From Mannheimia sp. USDA-ARS-USMARC-1261 (lineage in GTDB: Bacteria > Pseudomonadota > Gammaproteobacteria > Enterobacterales > Pasteurellaceae), in contig NZ_CP006942.1 of the NCBI RefSeq assembly GCF_000521605.1, positions 992,001-1,056,000 of the forward strand: a stretch of DNA of 64,000 nucleotides. Direction: 5' to 3'. The stretch's first letter is position 1. Every line of letters begins with the position of its first letter. The notes under the pieces were generated by a model. That model had not been told where the DNA came from. It did no database searches and saw nothing but the letters and a program-made list of their open reading frames with translations. The position numbers were made by a program, and so were the translations under genes. Positions 17,355 through 25,396 of this stretch are shown one piece after another.

Positions 17355-18827
17355 ATGACCTTTACCGTAGATAGTTACTTAGAATACTTTCTTACCTTAC
17401 TGGCTTGGATCATCAACAACAATATTTTCGCTGTATTGGTTCAAACAGGGTTGTTTGTTCTGCCTCTCATTTTTGTCTTAATCAGTACGTGGATGGAAGT
17501 CAAAAAACAAGGTGAGGACGAAGGTAATAAAGGGGATTTACTTATTACTTGGCTCAGCCTCAAATTTTACCCGGCGATGTTTGTCGTTGTATTGGTCTTA
17601 GCTCCAATGATACCGATCAACCTGAATAATATTGAGTTGAATGTAGAACGTTCTAAAGCCTGTGGTTATCGTGTTCCAACTGCACCAGAGGATAGTGGTT
17701 ATAACCAAATGAACTCTGAATTGGGTGATCAACAAGCGAGAGTCCCTATCTGGTGGGGATTATTTCATCAAATCAACAAAGGGGTAACACACGCCTTAAC
17801 AGCTTCAATTCCCTGCAAACCGGATTTACGTCAAGTTCGTTTTGAAGTTCAACACGAGAAAATCAATAATCCAGCATTATTGACAGAGGTTCGCTTATTT
17901 GTACAACAATGCTATGTACCGGCACGTCAGAAAATTCAAAATAGCCAACTTTCATTGAGCCCAGCACAGGTTCGTGAGACTAGCTGGTTAGGTGGCCGTA
18001 TTTTGATTGCAAATAGCGAGCTTTATCCCCGTTATCGAGCCCAACAACCTCATAGTCTATTTCCCTATAATGCTTCTCGGGATAATGGATTGCCGAATAA
18101 TGGAGAGGGTGGTTTTCCAAATTGTGCAGAGTGGTGGGATACGGCGAATAATGGTTTAAAAGATCGTTTATTAGATGATGTAAAACAGAACTTCTCTGCA
18201 AAAGTGATTGATTTTTTCAGCAGTAAAGAAAATTCCGATGAATCCATACTTCGTACCGTATTACGAGCTGAGAATATGGATATTTCGAGAGGGAAAGTTT
18301 ATCCCGGGTATGGGGGAAATTTAGACAGATCATTTACAAATGAAGTGACTAAAACAGCTTCAATGTTTGGTCTGTCATTAGGCAGTATCGGAGCATTCCC
18401 TGCTTTTGATTCGATGCGGCAAGCATTACCGATGGTGCATTCATTTGCATTAATGGCATTGATTATTCTCACGCCTTTAATTATGGTTATGAGTGGTTAT
18501 TCGTTAAAAACATTGGTTACGCTAACTTTTGTGAATTTCGCATTAGTTACACTCACATTTTGGTGGGAACTAGCTAGATGGCTTGACTCTTGGTTGCTGT
18601 CGGTCCTCTATGATTCAGGCACACATAGCAGAATAAACCCTTATTTCCTTGAAAATACACAAGACGATATTATTGTGAATTTTGTGATGGGTTCTATGTT
18701 CTTGGTCTTACCAGCGATTTGGCTAGGCAGTATGTCTTGGGTAGGAGTAAAAATGGGAGAGTTTGCAAGTCATTTAACTACTGGTTCTAGAGACTCTAAA
18801 ACAGCGGGTTCCAAGATAGGGAAATAA
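17355..18827 (+). CDS. traG: TraG-like mating-pair stabilisation/pilus assembly membrane protein (N-terminal type)
   Basis: The start at 17355 follows a near-perfect AAGGAGGA. The 490-aa protein has helices near the N-terminus (about 10-40, 65-90) and a cluster near 355-475, with a large Cys-containing periplasmic part between (SKACGYRVP, IPCKPDLRQVRF, CAEWWD). This is the TraG_N layout known from F and ICE systems. It is the last plus-strand transfer gene and ends at a convergent palindrome. Confidence 0.87.
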   Translation: MTFTVDSYLEYFLTLLAWIINNNIFAVLVQTGLFVLPLIFVLISTWMEVKKQGEDEGNKGDLLITWLSLKFYPAMFVVVLVLAPMIPINLNNIELNVERSKACGYRVPTAPEDSGYNQMNSELGDQQARVPIWWGLFHQINKGVTHALTASIPCKPDLRQVRFEVQHEKINNPALLTEVRLFVQQCYVPARQKIQNSQLSLSPAQVRETSWLGGRILIANSELYPRYRAQQPHSLFPYNASRDNGLPNNGEGGFPNCAEWWDTANNGLKDRLLDDVKQNFSAKVIDFFSSKENSDESILRTVLRAENMDISRGKVYPGYGGNLDRSFTNEVTKTASMFGLSLGSIGAFPAFDSMRQALPMVHSFALMALIILTPLIMVMSGYSLKTLVTLTFVNFALVTLTFWWELARWLDSWLLSVLYDSGTHSRINPYFLENTQDDIIVNFVMGSMFLVLPAIWLGSMSWVGVKMGEFASHLTTGSRDSKTAGSKIGK

Positions 18828-18842
18828 TCTAACAACTGAATA

Positions 18843-18866
18843 ATAGAGTGGTATATACCACTCTAT
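18843..18866. terminator. Perfect 24-bp palindrome, bidirectional terminator
   Basis: ATAGAGTGGTAT is followed directly by its exact reverse complement, with T-rich sequence on the plus side. It sits between the convergent traG-like gene and the gene ending at 18873. Confidence 0.75.
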
Positions 18867-18872
18867 TTACTT

Positions 18873-19214
18873 TTACTCATCAACACGGTAATTACCTAGA
18901 TATATACCTGGTCCATCATACCCATATTGATATTCATCATCTTCTTGTTCTTCATCATCAGAAAAAAGTGATTTTAAATCTGTATCTTTAGACGATATTT
19001 CTGAATTAGCCATATCTTTATATTCACTATACAAAGAAATATGCTTATAAGCCCATATTCTGAGAATAAAGAAACCCAAGATAAATAGAGGCAATCCTGC
19101 AAAAATTACCGCAAAAACGACCACTTGTTGAATAGGCTTAGGTAAAAATGCAGTATTCTGTTTGATAAATTTAACTGGGTTAGCGAGCTGCTTTCCGAAA
19201 TCGATAAATTTCAT
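18873..19214 (-). CDS. Small ICE membrane protein with acidic tail, 113 aa
   Basis: A basic/amphipathic N-terminus precedes one strong membrane segment (about residues 30-52) and an Asp/Glu-rich tail (SDDEEQEDDEYQYGYDG). The SD GGAGGAG is strong. In related ICEs a DUF3742-type membrane protein lies beside traG; this could be its counterpart, but I cannot confirm the family. It lies 20 bases downstream of the TenpN-like gene and may be read from the same transcript. Confidence 0.7.
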   Translation of the reverse strand: MKFIDFGKQLANPVKFIKQNTAFLPKPIQQVVVFAVIFAGLPLFILGFFILRIWAYKHISLYSEYKDMANSEISSKDTDLKSLFSDDEEQEDDEYQYGYDGPGIYLGNYRVDE

Positions 19215-19234
19215 AGCTCCTCCAATTATTCTAA

Positions 19235-19705
19235 TTAGCTGATTTTCAGCTCAGTATGATAATTAATTAAAGTTGTATATTCAAATTTATGATCTAATTT
19301 ATAACCGTTTTTATGTGCAGTGATATATTCACTCACATATTTCTTAAATTCACGAACAATTCTACGCTCATTACCTTGGATATTCAACAATTCTGATTTG
19401 TTTTTGAGCTGAACGGTATCTGTTTTTAAATAGCTTTTATCTGTCAGTAGAATGGCTTTTGAGAAATCAATTCCTTTAAATTTGCCGTATTCCTGAGGAT
19501 TAGGTATCGTTTTAATTCCAACTCCTTCTCTTTCAGGTAAATTAGAACGCAATGGTAGGGCAAAATCTAAATTTTTAACTCTAACTAATAGAACACAGTA
19601 TGGGCGAGTCTCTTTAAGCAAAATTTCTTTCAGATGTGGAGCGACATCAAGGTAAAACTGCTCAGATAAGTATCTAAGTTCAATATTTTGTGTTGTAATA
19701 TCCAT
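19235..19705 (-). CDS. tenpN: TenpN-like toxin of a type III toxin-antitoxin system
   Basis: The 156-aa protein has LRYLSEQFY near the start, then RPYCVLLVRVKNLDFALPLRS (residues about 35-55), GIDFSKAILLTD and a C-terminal FEYTTLINYHTEL. This order resembles TenpN/ToxN endoribonucleases, where the 'ALPLRS' strand and 'DFSKA' are typical. The upstream context is decisive: promoter, two tandem RNA repeats and a terminator hairpin precede it. The repeat RNA should bind and neutralise the toxin. The likely role is ICE maintenance or phage defence. Confidence 0.8.
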   Translation of the reverse strand: MDITTQNIELRYLSEQFYLDVAPHLKEILLKETRPYCVLLVRVKNLDFALPLRSNLPEREGVGIKTIPNPQEYGKFKGIDFSKAILLTDKSYLKTDTVQLKNKSELLNIQGNERRIVREFKKYVSEYITAHKNGYKLDHKFEYTTLINYHTELKIS

Positions 19706-19723
19706 TTTATATCCTAAGCAAAA

Positions 19724-19749
19724 CCCCTTAAATCTTACGACTTAAGGGG
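19724..19749 (-). terminator. Terminator between antitoxin RNA and toxin gene
   Basis: CCCCTTAA (19724-19731) pairs with TTAAGGGG (19742-19749). On the minus strand it is followed by TTTTGCTT. Type III TA loci carry exactly such a partial terminator, which keeps the antitoxin RNA in excess over toxin mRNA. Confidence 0.85.
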
Positions 19750-19751
19750 CC

Positions 19752-19857
19752 TCATCTACCGAGCTTTGTATTTTTTAACGTGGGCCGGCTCTGGCACCAC
19801 AATAGTTCATCTACCGAGCTTTGTATTTTTTAACGTGGGCTGGCTCTAGCACCACAT
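19752..19857 (-). ncRNA. tenpI: TenpI-like tandem-repeat RNA antitoxin (2 units, 55-nt period)
   Basis: Two nearly identical units begin at 19752 and 19807 and differ at two positions in the compared 48 bases (CCGGCTCTGG versus CTGGCTCTAG). They lie between a minus-strand promoter and the terminator before the toxin. Type III antitoxins are processed from such repeats into pseudoknots that bind the toxin. The first unit is complete and the second runs to the promoter. Confidence 0.8.
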
Positions 19858-19861
19858 CTAT

Positions 19862-19890
19862 ATAATAGAGTATGGGGGATGAAAAATCAA
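19862..19890 (-). promoter_or_regulatory. Promoter of the tenpIN locus
   Basis: On the minus strand TTGATT (19885-19890 as AATCAA) and TATTAT (19862-19867) are 17 bases apart. An inverted repeat TATGGGGGA/TCCCCCATA (19871-19904) spans the -35 box; it could end the upstream operon or act as an operator. Confidence 0.75.
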
Positions 19891-19920
19891 GCCATTCCCC
19901 CATATTATTGAATTATCGCA

Positions 19921-20349
19921 TTACAAGGTATTCATTAAATGAACATCAAACTTATAATAGATTTTTTTGTAAGGATCACAATCTACAGAGCCAATGCTTG
20001 GTTGATCATTATCACGGCTAATCGTTGCTCCAGGCTCAATAAACTCTTTTGAGTTACCATTTGGTTGAACAAACCCAACTACATACTTCAAACCATCATT
20101 TTTCAGTTCTAATGCATACGTGGTAAAACCTGATCCTCTAGCGATAATTGAGCCATCGTTGGTCACCGCTTTTTTGATTGGGTTTTTGAAGATAGTTTTA
20201 TCATACGAATACTCGTAATCATTTCCTACCCGTTTAACTGTGAGAGGTTTACCTTCTGTGCTGGTACAAGAAAATACCACATTTTTATCCGTTGCAAATG
20301 CTGAAGTTGTACAAAGTGTAAGTACAGTAATACCTAATAATTTACGCAT
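19921..20349 (-). CDS. Small secreted protein downstream of the lysozyme-fused conjugation gene
   Basis: A signal peptide ends at SAFA. The mature protein (about 123 aa) has two Cys residues (VVFSCTSTEG and VDCDPYKK) and a beta-rich pattern starting VFSCTSTEGKPLTV. No family is recognised. The N-terminal strand-Cys-strand pattern is loosely like periplasmic lysozyme inhibitors (MliC/PliC). It starts 21 bases after the stop of a protein that carries a lysozyme domain, so an inhibitor or immunity role is a plausible guess only. Confidence 0.7.
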   Translation of the reverse strand: MRKLLGITVLTLCTTSAFATDKNVVFSCTSTEGKPLTVKRVGNDYEYSYDKTIFKNPIKKAVTNDGSIIARGSGFTTYALELKNDGLKYVVGFVQPNGNSKEFIEPGATISRDNDQPSIGSVDCDPYKKIYYKFDVHLMNTL

Positions 20350-20369
20350 AAATGTAACTCCTTATGAGG

Positions 20370-22382
20370 TTAATTTTTACCGAGAATATAGTCAGCTTCC
20401 TGATTCCGGCGACGTGCATTGATGCCATTATTATCAACTTGGCGATTTCTGATTGCAGTAGCTAAAGCATTCATATCACCACTTTGAGCTGATCTTCTGG
20501 CTGCATCAAGTACGCTTTTTGTTTTAGCAAGTGAACCATAATTATATGCATAAGACACTAAAACAGCTTGAGCGTTCGGCGGTAACGCATTCCAATTTGA
20601 ATCTCCAAGCTCTTTTCTCACATTATTTGCGAAGATAGCTGTTCGGCGGGCCAAATCACGCTCTGCATCTTCTTTGGTAATGACCGTATCTTTGGTTACT
20701 TTTACGATCGTACCATCAGCTCGGGTAATTGTATCGGAACCATATCCTACTCGATGAGCATTTACATCCCATTGAGCCTTAGAGATAAAGCCTTCAAAAT
20801 TACGTAGTAATCCTGTTGCTTGATCCATCGTTGAACCGCTGATTTGTGCGAGTGATGGGAAATTTCCACCTACACCTGAACCACCTCGATTTGGCAGATT
20901 AGGTATGAGAGCAGCTACATTCGGAATATTCGGGATACTCAATGCAATATTTCTACGAGAGAGGTTAATATTAGAGCCTGCCTCTAAATCAGTTAATGCA
21001 ACATTACCGTTTTCAAGTCCTTGAACACGTTTATCCAGACTGTCTTGAGATAAACTATGAGCACCAGCAAGAGCTTCTCGTTCGGATTTGCTTTGCAAAA
21101 TCACCGAAGCCGTATTGCCGGTGATCATTTTTTGCATATCCATTTCTAGTTTTACTTGGGAAATTTCACGGTCAATAATATTGAGTACTCTTTCCAGTTC
21201 TACTTGTGCATCCGCATTTTGAGCGACATTTGGCTCACGCATACCAGCTAAGACTGCTCGCCGAGCCAGGAGCATTTTTTCCATTATCTTACTAGTCGCA
21301 ATTTCTGCAGATAAGCGTTGGCTTAATACCTCAACATCAGGATCATCTCGAAGACTCTCAATAAGCCCTCTTGTTACTGGTACAGTAGTTGAACTCAAAT
21401 CAGCTAACAATTCAGCCTTAGGCACATCCATATTCAGTACATTCTCTAATTTGACAATAGTACGAACATGTTCTTCCTCAATTTCCGGACTCAAGCCTAC
21501 ACCGGCTTTTGAGCTGGTTTTAGTGCCACAATCCTCTTTACAAGTCGAAATAGATTGTTCACCAATAATCTTAGTTAAAAAATCGGCTGCTGTTTGTGGA
21601 TTATCCCAAGTTTGGCAAAGATTCCCATCACAGCTTGAACCTGAAATTGTACTGGTATCTAAGGCATTACGTTTGTTCAGTAAATTAAACCCAGCTTTGA
21701 CAACATCGCCAACAACATTGATAGCTTCTTGGTTTTCCCCACCTTTTTTCTGACCTCCTATCCAAACTCGCCCATCTTTCCCTTTTTTATCTTCCAGGTC
21801 TTTTTGAGCTTGTTTTGCATCAGGTTGAGAGGAGGTAATTTGCTTATAGCTTTCTAAATCAGCTGCTTGCCCCCATTTTCCTCCCAGTGTATGATCTGCT
21901 AAAACTTTGGACATTTCTTCACAACTGGTTTTAAGACGGTTGAAATCCAGCTTACCTTGGTACATACCATTTGTGAGTAAATCGTAGAGTTGAGGGTTGG
22001 CCCGTTGCAATACCATTGCAGGCATACTTGCAACCGCACCTTTCGCTGAATCAATGACATTCCCCATTAAATCTTTAAAGCCGTCTTTGAGACCGTTTAA
22101 ATCATTTTTAATGGTCGTTTTAATATCAAAATTACCACAGGTTAAATTCGCTTTCCAACCAATTCCTAAATCAACAACTTTGGTATTACCACGACTAGGT
22201 GGAGCCATATAACCCATTCCACCGCCGATTTGGTAAAAAACACGGTCTGAAATAATCGAATCCGACTTACTAAATTCCAGTTTATCCGTAATCGAATCGG
22301 CATAAGATAGTCCTGATACACTTGATAATAATGCTGTCGTGATCCGTAAGTGGGATTTTTTGAAGTTAAAGTGAGATTTCAT
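20370..22382 (-). CDS. TIGR03755-type conjugation protein with C-terminal GH24 lysozyme domain
   Basis: The start at 22382 follows GGGAGCA and gives a signal peptide ending LSYA. Residues about 20-500 resemble the TIGR03755/PFL_4711 conjugation family (MGYMAPPSRGNTKVVDLGIGW, then a long helical part with CDGNLCQTW). After a GGSGVGG linker, the last 140 residues form a T4-type lysozyme domain: LLRNFEGFISKAQW with the likely catalytic Glu, and RVGYGSDTIT. It therefore combines a mating-pair protein with a peptidoglycan hydrolase. It is the third gene of the minus-strand operon. Confidence 0.85.
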   Translation of the reverse strand: MKSHFNFKKSHLRITTALLSSVSGLSYADSITDKLEFSKSDSIISDRVFYQIGGGMGYMAPPSRGNTKVVDLGIGWKANLTCGNFDIKTTIKNDLNGLKDGFKDLMGNVIDSAKGAVASMPAMVLQRANPQLYDLLTNGMYQGKLDFNRLKTSCEEMSKVLADHTLGGKWGQAADLESYKQITSSQPDAKQAQKDLEDKKGKDGRVWIGGQKKGGENQEAINVVGDVVKAGFNLLNKRNALDTSTISGSSCDGNLCQTWDNPQTAADFLTKIIGEQSISTCKEDCGTKTSSKAGVGLSPEIEEEHVRTIVKLENVLNMDVPKAELLADLSSTTVPVTRGLIESLRDDPDVEVLSQRLSAEIATSKIMEKMLLARRAVLAGMREPNVAQNADAQVELERVLNIIDREISQVKLEMDMQKMITGNTASVILQSKSEREALAGAHSLSQDSLDKRVQGLENGNVALTDLEAGSNINLSRRNIALSIPNIPNVAALIPNLPNRGGSGVGGNFPSLAQISGSTMDQATGLLRNFEGFISKAQWDVNAHRVGYGSDTITRADGTIVKVTKDTVITKEDAERDLARRTAIFANNVRKELGDSNWNALPPNAQAVLVSYAYNYGSLAKTKSVLDAARRSAQSGDMNALATAIRNRQVDNNGINARRRNQEADYILGKN

Positions 22383-22399
22383 TATTGCTCCCAATGTTA

Positions 22400-23341
22400 T
22401 TAGTGTGACCAATCAATACTGTAAAGGAATGTTTGCCCACGGCGTTTGCAACAACTATAAGGTCGCCATAATGCCCAAGCATAATCACCTTGATTTGAAA
22501 TTTGAGAAGAATAGGTATCTGTTTGCCCTCCATTAGGAAAAACAGAGCAGGTATTTGACATTTGAGGGTAAAGTATTTGCCATTTATGTGTTCTTGCTTG
22601 TCCCTCTTCGACCGGTCCTGGAGGCCATTCTCCTGCACCACCTGTTTTGGCTGCTGGGAAATAAATGTGTGGCTGAGCTGTTCGGCTCACAATGTCTGCC
22701 ACTCTCTGCACAATGGTCGCAGAGGCTTTATAATCGTGTGCTTGGGTTACCCAACCGGAACGTGGGTAAATATTTCCCCAGCTATCGCCTACACGGCCAA
22801 CTTCCCGCATTCCCGGAGTCAGAGCTTCCGGGTAAAACATTTCCGGCATATTTTCACGCCAGGCAAAAAAATCCAGCCCACTCAAAAAGTAAGGCATAAA
22901 TGGCGTAGTTTGAGTTTTACAATAGTACCCCGTATTTCCTAATAATTGACCGATAGCTCCTTGTGGGTGTCCAAACGCATCCGCATTTTTGAAAGTGAGT
23001 TGAGAGTATTGGCGTTGTGGAGAACGGTATTCTCCACCTTTTACACCAGGATTGAGAGCTTGTAATTCTGTCCATGGCGTTTGCCCATCGTGGTTATAAG
23101 ATGAAACAACCATTTCAGGTAAATAATGCTTAATTTTGGTTGATGTGCGAACCTTACATCCAAAGTAGGTACAAAATAACCAAAAACAGGTTCCAACAAC
23201 TTTATATTCCAAACAGCTTGTTGAGGCACTTGATGCAGCAATGGAAGCGGTATTCAATGAGGCTCTGGCTGGTTGAGGATATAAGGTTGTTGGGACAGCT
23301 AAACTGGCAGAGATCAGTATCGTAAGAAACGTTTTTTTCAT
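22400..23341 (-). CDS. traU: TraU-family conjugation protein (TIGR03756)
   Basis: A signal peptide (to ARA) precedes a Cys-rich periplasmic protein of 313 aa with CFWLFCTYFGCKVRTS, GNTGYYCKT and a C-terminal WRPYSCCKRRGQTFLYSIDW. These are hallmarks of TraU, which works in mating-pair formation and DNA transfer. It starts within the stop of the upstream gene (ATGA overlap) and is followed 17 bases later by the TIGR03755-type gene. Confidence 0.9.
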   Translation of the reverse strand: MKKTFLTILISASLAVPTTLYPQPARASLNTASIAASSASTSCLEYKVVGTCFWLFCTYFGCKVRTSTKIKHYLPEMVVSSYNHDGQTPWTELQALNPGVKGGEYRSPQRQYSQLTFKNADAFGHPQGAIGQLLGNTGYYCKTQTTPFMPYFLSGLDFFAWRENMPEMFYPEALTPGMREVGRVGDSWGNIYPRSGWVTQAHDYKASATIVQRVADIVSRTAQPHIYFPAAKTGGAGEWPPGPVEEGQARTHKWQILYPQMSNTCSVFPNGGQTDTYSSQISNQGDYAWALWRPYSCCKRRGQTFLYSIDWSH

Positions 23342-23781
23342 TTTGATTCACCTTGTTGTTTAACCCATTTATGCCATTCATCTAATGCTTTCTGTACGTC
23401 AGTCGTACCATAAATCACACTCGGAGAAGATTGTGGATTATCAAAAAACACCGCAGGTACTTTCTTAATGCCATTTTGCCATCCACTGATCACGCCTTGA
23501 TAAGCGTCTTTTAATTGTTGCTCTTGGGCTTTCCAATCTGCTGAATTAAAGAATGCACGCATTTCTTGTTCGGCAATCTCTGGTGATTTACTGAGGTTTC
23601 GACTGATTGACTCTTCAAAATTCTCTACTTGGTCAAGATAATAAATCTGGGAAGCAAGTTGTGAATTTTGAATAGGGTACATCTTTGTGGTATAGACGAT
23701 GATATTGGGTTGTGCTTGTGCAAGGGGCGAAAACACACCTGTTACTATACTGCAATATCCCAGAAATCTACTTACTTTCAT
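23338..23781 (-). CDS. ICE periplasmic protein TIGR03757 (PFL_4709-like)
   Basis: The start at 23781 follows GGGAGGAGA; an upstream in-frame ATG (23856) lacks an SD. A signal peptide ends at AQAQ. The 147-aa protein has VYTTKMYPI, DW..Q and a C-terminal VPAVFFDNPQSSPSVIYGTTDV, which resembles thioredoxin-like TIGR03757 proteins encoded next to TraU. It is the first gene of the minus-strand transfer operon. Confidence 0.85.
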   Translation of the reverse strand: MKVSRFLGYCSIVTGVFSPLAQAQPNIIVYTTKMYPIQNSQLASQIYYLDQVENFEESISRNLSKSPEIAEQEMRAFFNSADWKAQEQQLKDAYQGVISGWQNGIKKVPAVFFDNPQSSPSVIYGTTDVQKALDEWHKWVKQQGESK

Positions 23782-24000
23782 CACGCTCTCCTCCCGAACA
23801 AATAAGCAGAAAATTAGCGAGATTTTTATGTTGAGGATAGGAAAAACTCTTTTCAAAAAAGAGATATTTTTTGAACAAAAAAACGGTTGATTTTATTGGA
23901 GGAATTCGTATGATATTAAGCATTAAGACGCTGTAGATACAGCCCTTAAAAGTCGCATAACTCTTGAAAAGCGGCGGCTATCCTTAGAGGTAGTTGAGTT

Positions 24001-24154
24001 ATTTACCCAAAATGTCTCCCAGCATTCTGAAAGGGAACTCTGCAAATTTGCAGGAATGCTACCTACACACCTACCTTCCGAGGGATATTTCAATTCCCTT
24101 GGAATTGCGATCTCCTGAGGAATTTTATTCACTTAACTTTTAGGAGAACTCGCT
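24001..24154 (+). promoter_or_regulatory. Probable divergent member of the tri-arm leader family
   Basis: GCGATCTCCT (24107-24116) can pair with the SD region AGGAGAACTCGC (24142-24153), with a two-base bulge. The upstream part has several small inverted repeats (TGCAAATTTGCA at 24041). The plan matches the other leaders, but a clear 5' arm is not seen. The gap 23782-24154 has no gene that I can support. Confidence 0.5.
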
Positions 24155-24508
24155 ATGAGTCAACAAACCGCAGGATGGGATGTTATCCCGTTTGAATCAT
24201 CCAAAACCGTAAAACCTTCTCTTTTTTGGAAACTTGGCAACAAGCTAGGTAATATTTTTGTTTCAGCGAAACATAAAGCCAAAAGCAAGTATGTTGAAGT
24301 CACCAAAGGCATCAATCAACGGATTGCTGAAGAAGATGAAATGCGAGCCTTAGAACTGCAAATGTGCTTAGACGAACAAGCAGCCGAATATGAACAGGAA
24401 ATTTCCCGCATTAAGCGTAAGATGTTTTTCTGGACTTTGTTGGCTGCCATTATTGCCTTTGTATGTGGTATGGCTGCCGTTTTTGGTACTCAGCTCTCTT
24501 TAATCTAA
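24155..24508 (+). CDS. Hypothetical membrane protein with coiled coil, 117 aa
   Basis: A soluble N-terminus precedes a charged helix likely to form a coiled coil (about residues 45-88, RIAEEDEMRALELQMCLDEQ). One C-terminal membrane segment follows (about 91-115). No family is recognised. It is the first of the plus-strand accessory genes that each carry a private leader. Confidence 0.65.
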   Translation: MSQQTAGWDVIPFESSKTVKPSLFWKLGNKLGNIFVSAKHKAKSKYVEVTKGINQRIAEEDEMRALELQMCLDEQAAEYEQEISRIKRKMFFWTLLAAIIAFVCGMAAVFGTQLSLI

Positions 24509-24511
24509 TTT

Positions 24512-24579
24512 AACTCACCCATCGGGGAAATGTTGTTTCCCTTAAGGGGAATGCATTTCCCCTTATTCTGGAGAAATGT
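24512..24579 (+). promoter_or_regulatory. Tri-arm leader 4
   Basis: GGGGAAATG (24524-24532), GCATTTCCCC (24553-24562) and the SD arm GGAGAAATG (24570-24578) precede the ATG at 24580. All three arms carry the GAAATG variant. Confidence 0.8.
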
Positions 24580-24825
24580 ATGTTAGTTCATATTAGACTT
24601 TCCTGTATTGGAGATGTTTTACCAACTAAACTTAATGAATGGACATCAGAGCATCAAGCCTTACAGCAAGAAATTAGTCATAGAGCTTTAGAAGCGTGGC
24701 AAAATCGAGATAAGGACATCAAAAGCGTGCGATTTATGCAACAAATGCCGTCTCGGCAAGGACTTAATTTTCGCTTTCTGAGTGTGTCCGAGCAGAACGG
24801 CAAGCTAATTGTTAGTCGAGCATAG
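24580..24825 (+). CDS. Hypothetical ICE accessory protein, 81 aa
   Basis: This is a short soluble protein with no recognised motif. A mixed alpha/beta pattern ends in FRFLSVSEQNGKLIVSRA. The start is set by the SD arm of its leader. Function unknown. Confidence 0.6.
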   Translation: MLVHIRLSCIGDVLPTKLNEWTSEHQALQQEISHRALEAWQNRDKDIKSVRFMQQMPSRQGLNFRFLSVSEQNGKLIVSRA

Positions 24826-24852
24826 GCAACTTCATATTCACATCCTATTCTT

Positions 24853-24923
24853 ATACCTCACAAGGGGAGGCATTATCCCCAGAGGGAAGTAATGTTTCCC
24901 TTTTATTTTTTAGGAGAAACATT
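24853..24923 (+). promoter_or_regulatory. Tri-arm leader 5
   Basis: A 5' hairpin GGGG/CCCC (24864-24880) is followed by AATGTTTCCC (24891-24900) and the SD arm GGAGAAACATT (24913-24923), which are complementary. Here the 5' arm has diverged, but the pairing of middle arm and SD is intact. Confidence 0.7.
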
Positions 24924-25319
24924 ATGGCTCGTAAAAAAATTCAATATACCGAAACAGATTTGCACTTATACAGTGTACTTTGGAATTTACGCCATGCACA
25001 TGATCTATTCAGTGTGAAATTAGAGCGTGAGACCAAGTTTGGCAAAGCATTTTCTGTTTTTTCTCGCTTTGATGTCTGCCCGTCTTATGGCGAGGTTGAT
25101 ATTACTTACCTTGTTGTTAAAGCAGGAATTCGCAAAACCCTGAGAGGGTTTGCTTATGTTGGTGGAAACGGGTTTAGTCATAGTCGTCATTTGATGAGTA
25201 CATTTATGTATCTTGTCAGAGAAATCTTGGTTGAACACAATTGGATTTCGGAAACAGAACTCTATGATCAACCTATATCCGTTTATAAATTCAGAGCGAT
25301 TAACTTCGATAAGTGGTAA
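24924..25319 (+). CDS. Hypothetical ICE accessory protein, 131 aa
   Basis: This is a basic N-terminus (MARKKIQYTE) followed by a soluble domain with LYSVLWNLRHAHDLFSVKLE. No family is recognised. The start is fixed by the adjacent SD arm. It belongs to the run of leader-controlled cargo genes. Confidence 0.65.
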   Translation: MARKKIQYTETDLHLYSVLWNLRHAHDLFSVKLERETKFGKAFSVFSRFDVCPSYGEVDITYLVVKAGIRKTLRGFAYVGGNGFSHSRHLMSTFMYLVREILVEHNWISETELYDQPISVYKFRAINFDKW

Positions 25320-25327
25320 TCAATCTT

Positions 25328-25396
25328 TCACCCTTTCGGGAAACACAATTTCCGGAAAAGGGTAATGTGTTTCCCTCTAATTTTAGGAGAAGCGCA
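25328..25396 (+). promoter_or_regulatory. Tri-arm leader 6
   Basis: GGGAAACACA (25338-25347), TGTGTTTCCC (25366-25375) and a partly matching SD arm AGGAGAAGCGC (25385-25395) precede the ATG at 25397. An outer stem ACCCTTTC/GAAAAGGGT encloses the 5' arm. Confidence 0.75.

Noticed and set aside
19752-19857. CRISPR array
   Set aside because: Two adjacent long units without spacers, next to a toxin-like gene and a terminator; this fits a repeat-RNA antitoxin.
22555-22942. Plus-strand frames opposite traU
   Set aside because: They are shadows of the Cys-rich traU codons and have no SD or known similarity.
23923-24132. Minus-strand 69-aa frame
   Set aside because: It covers the structured leader of the 24155 gene, has no SD, and resembles no protein.
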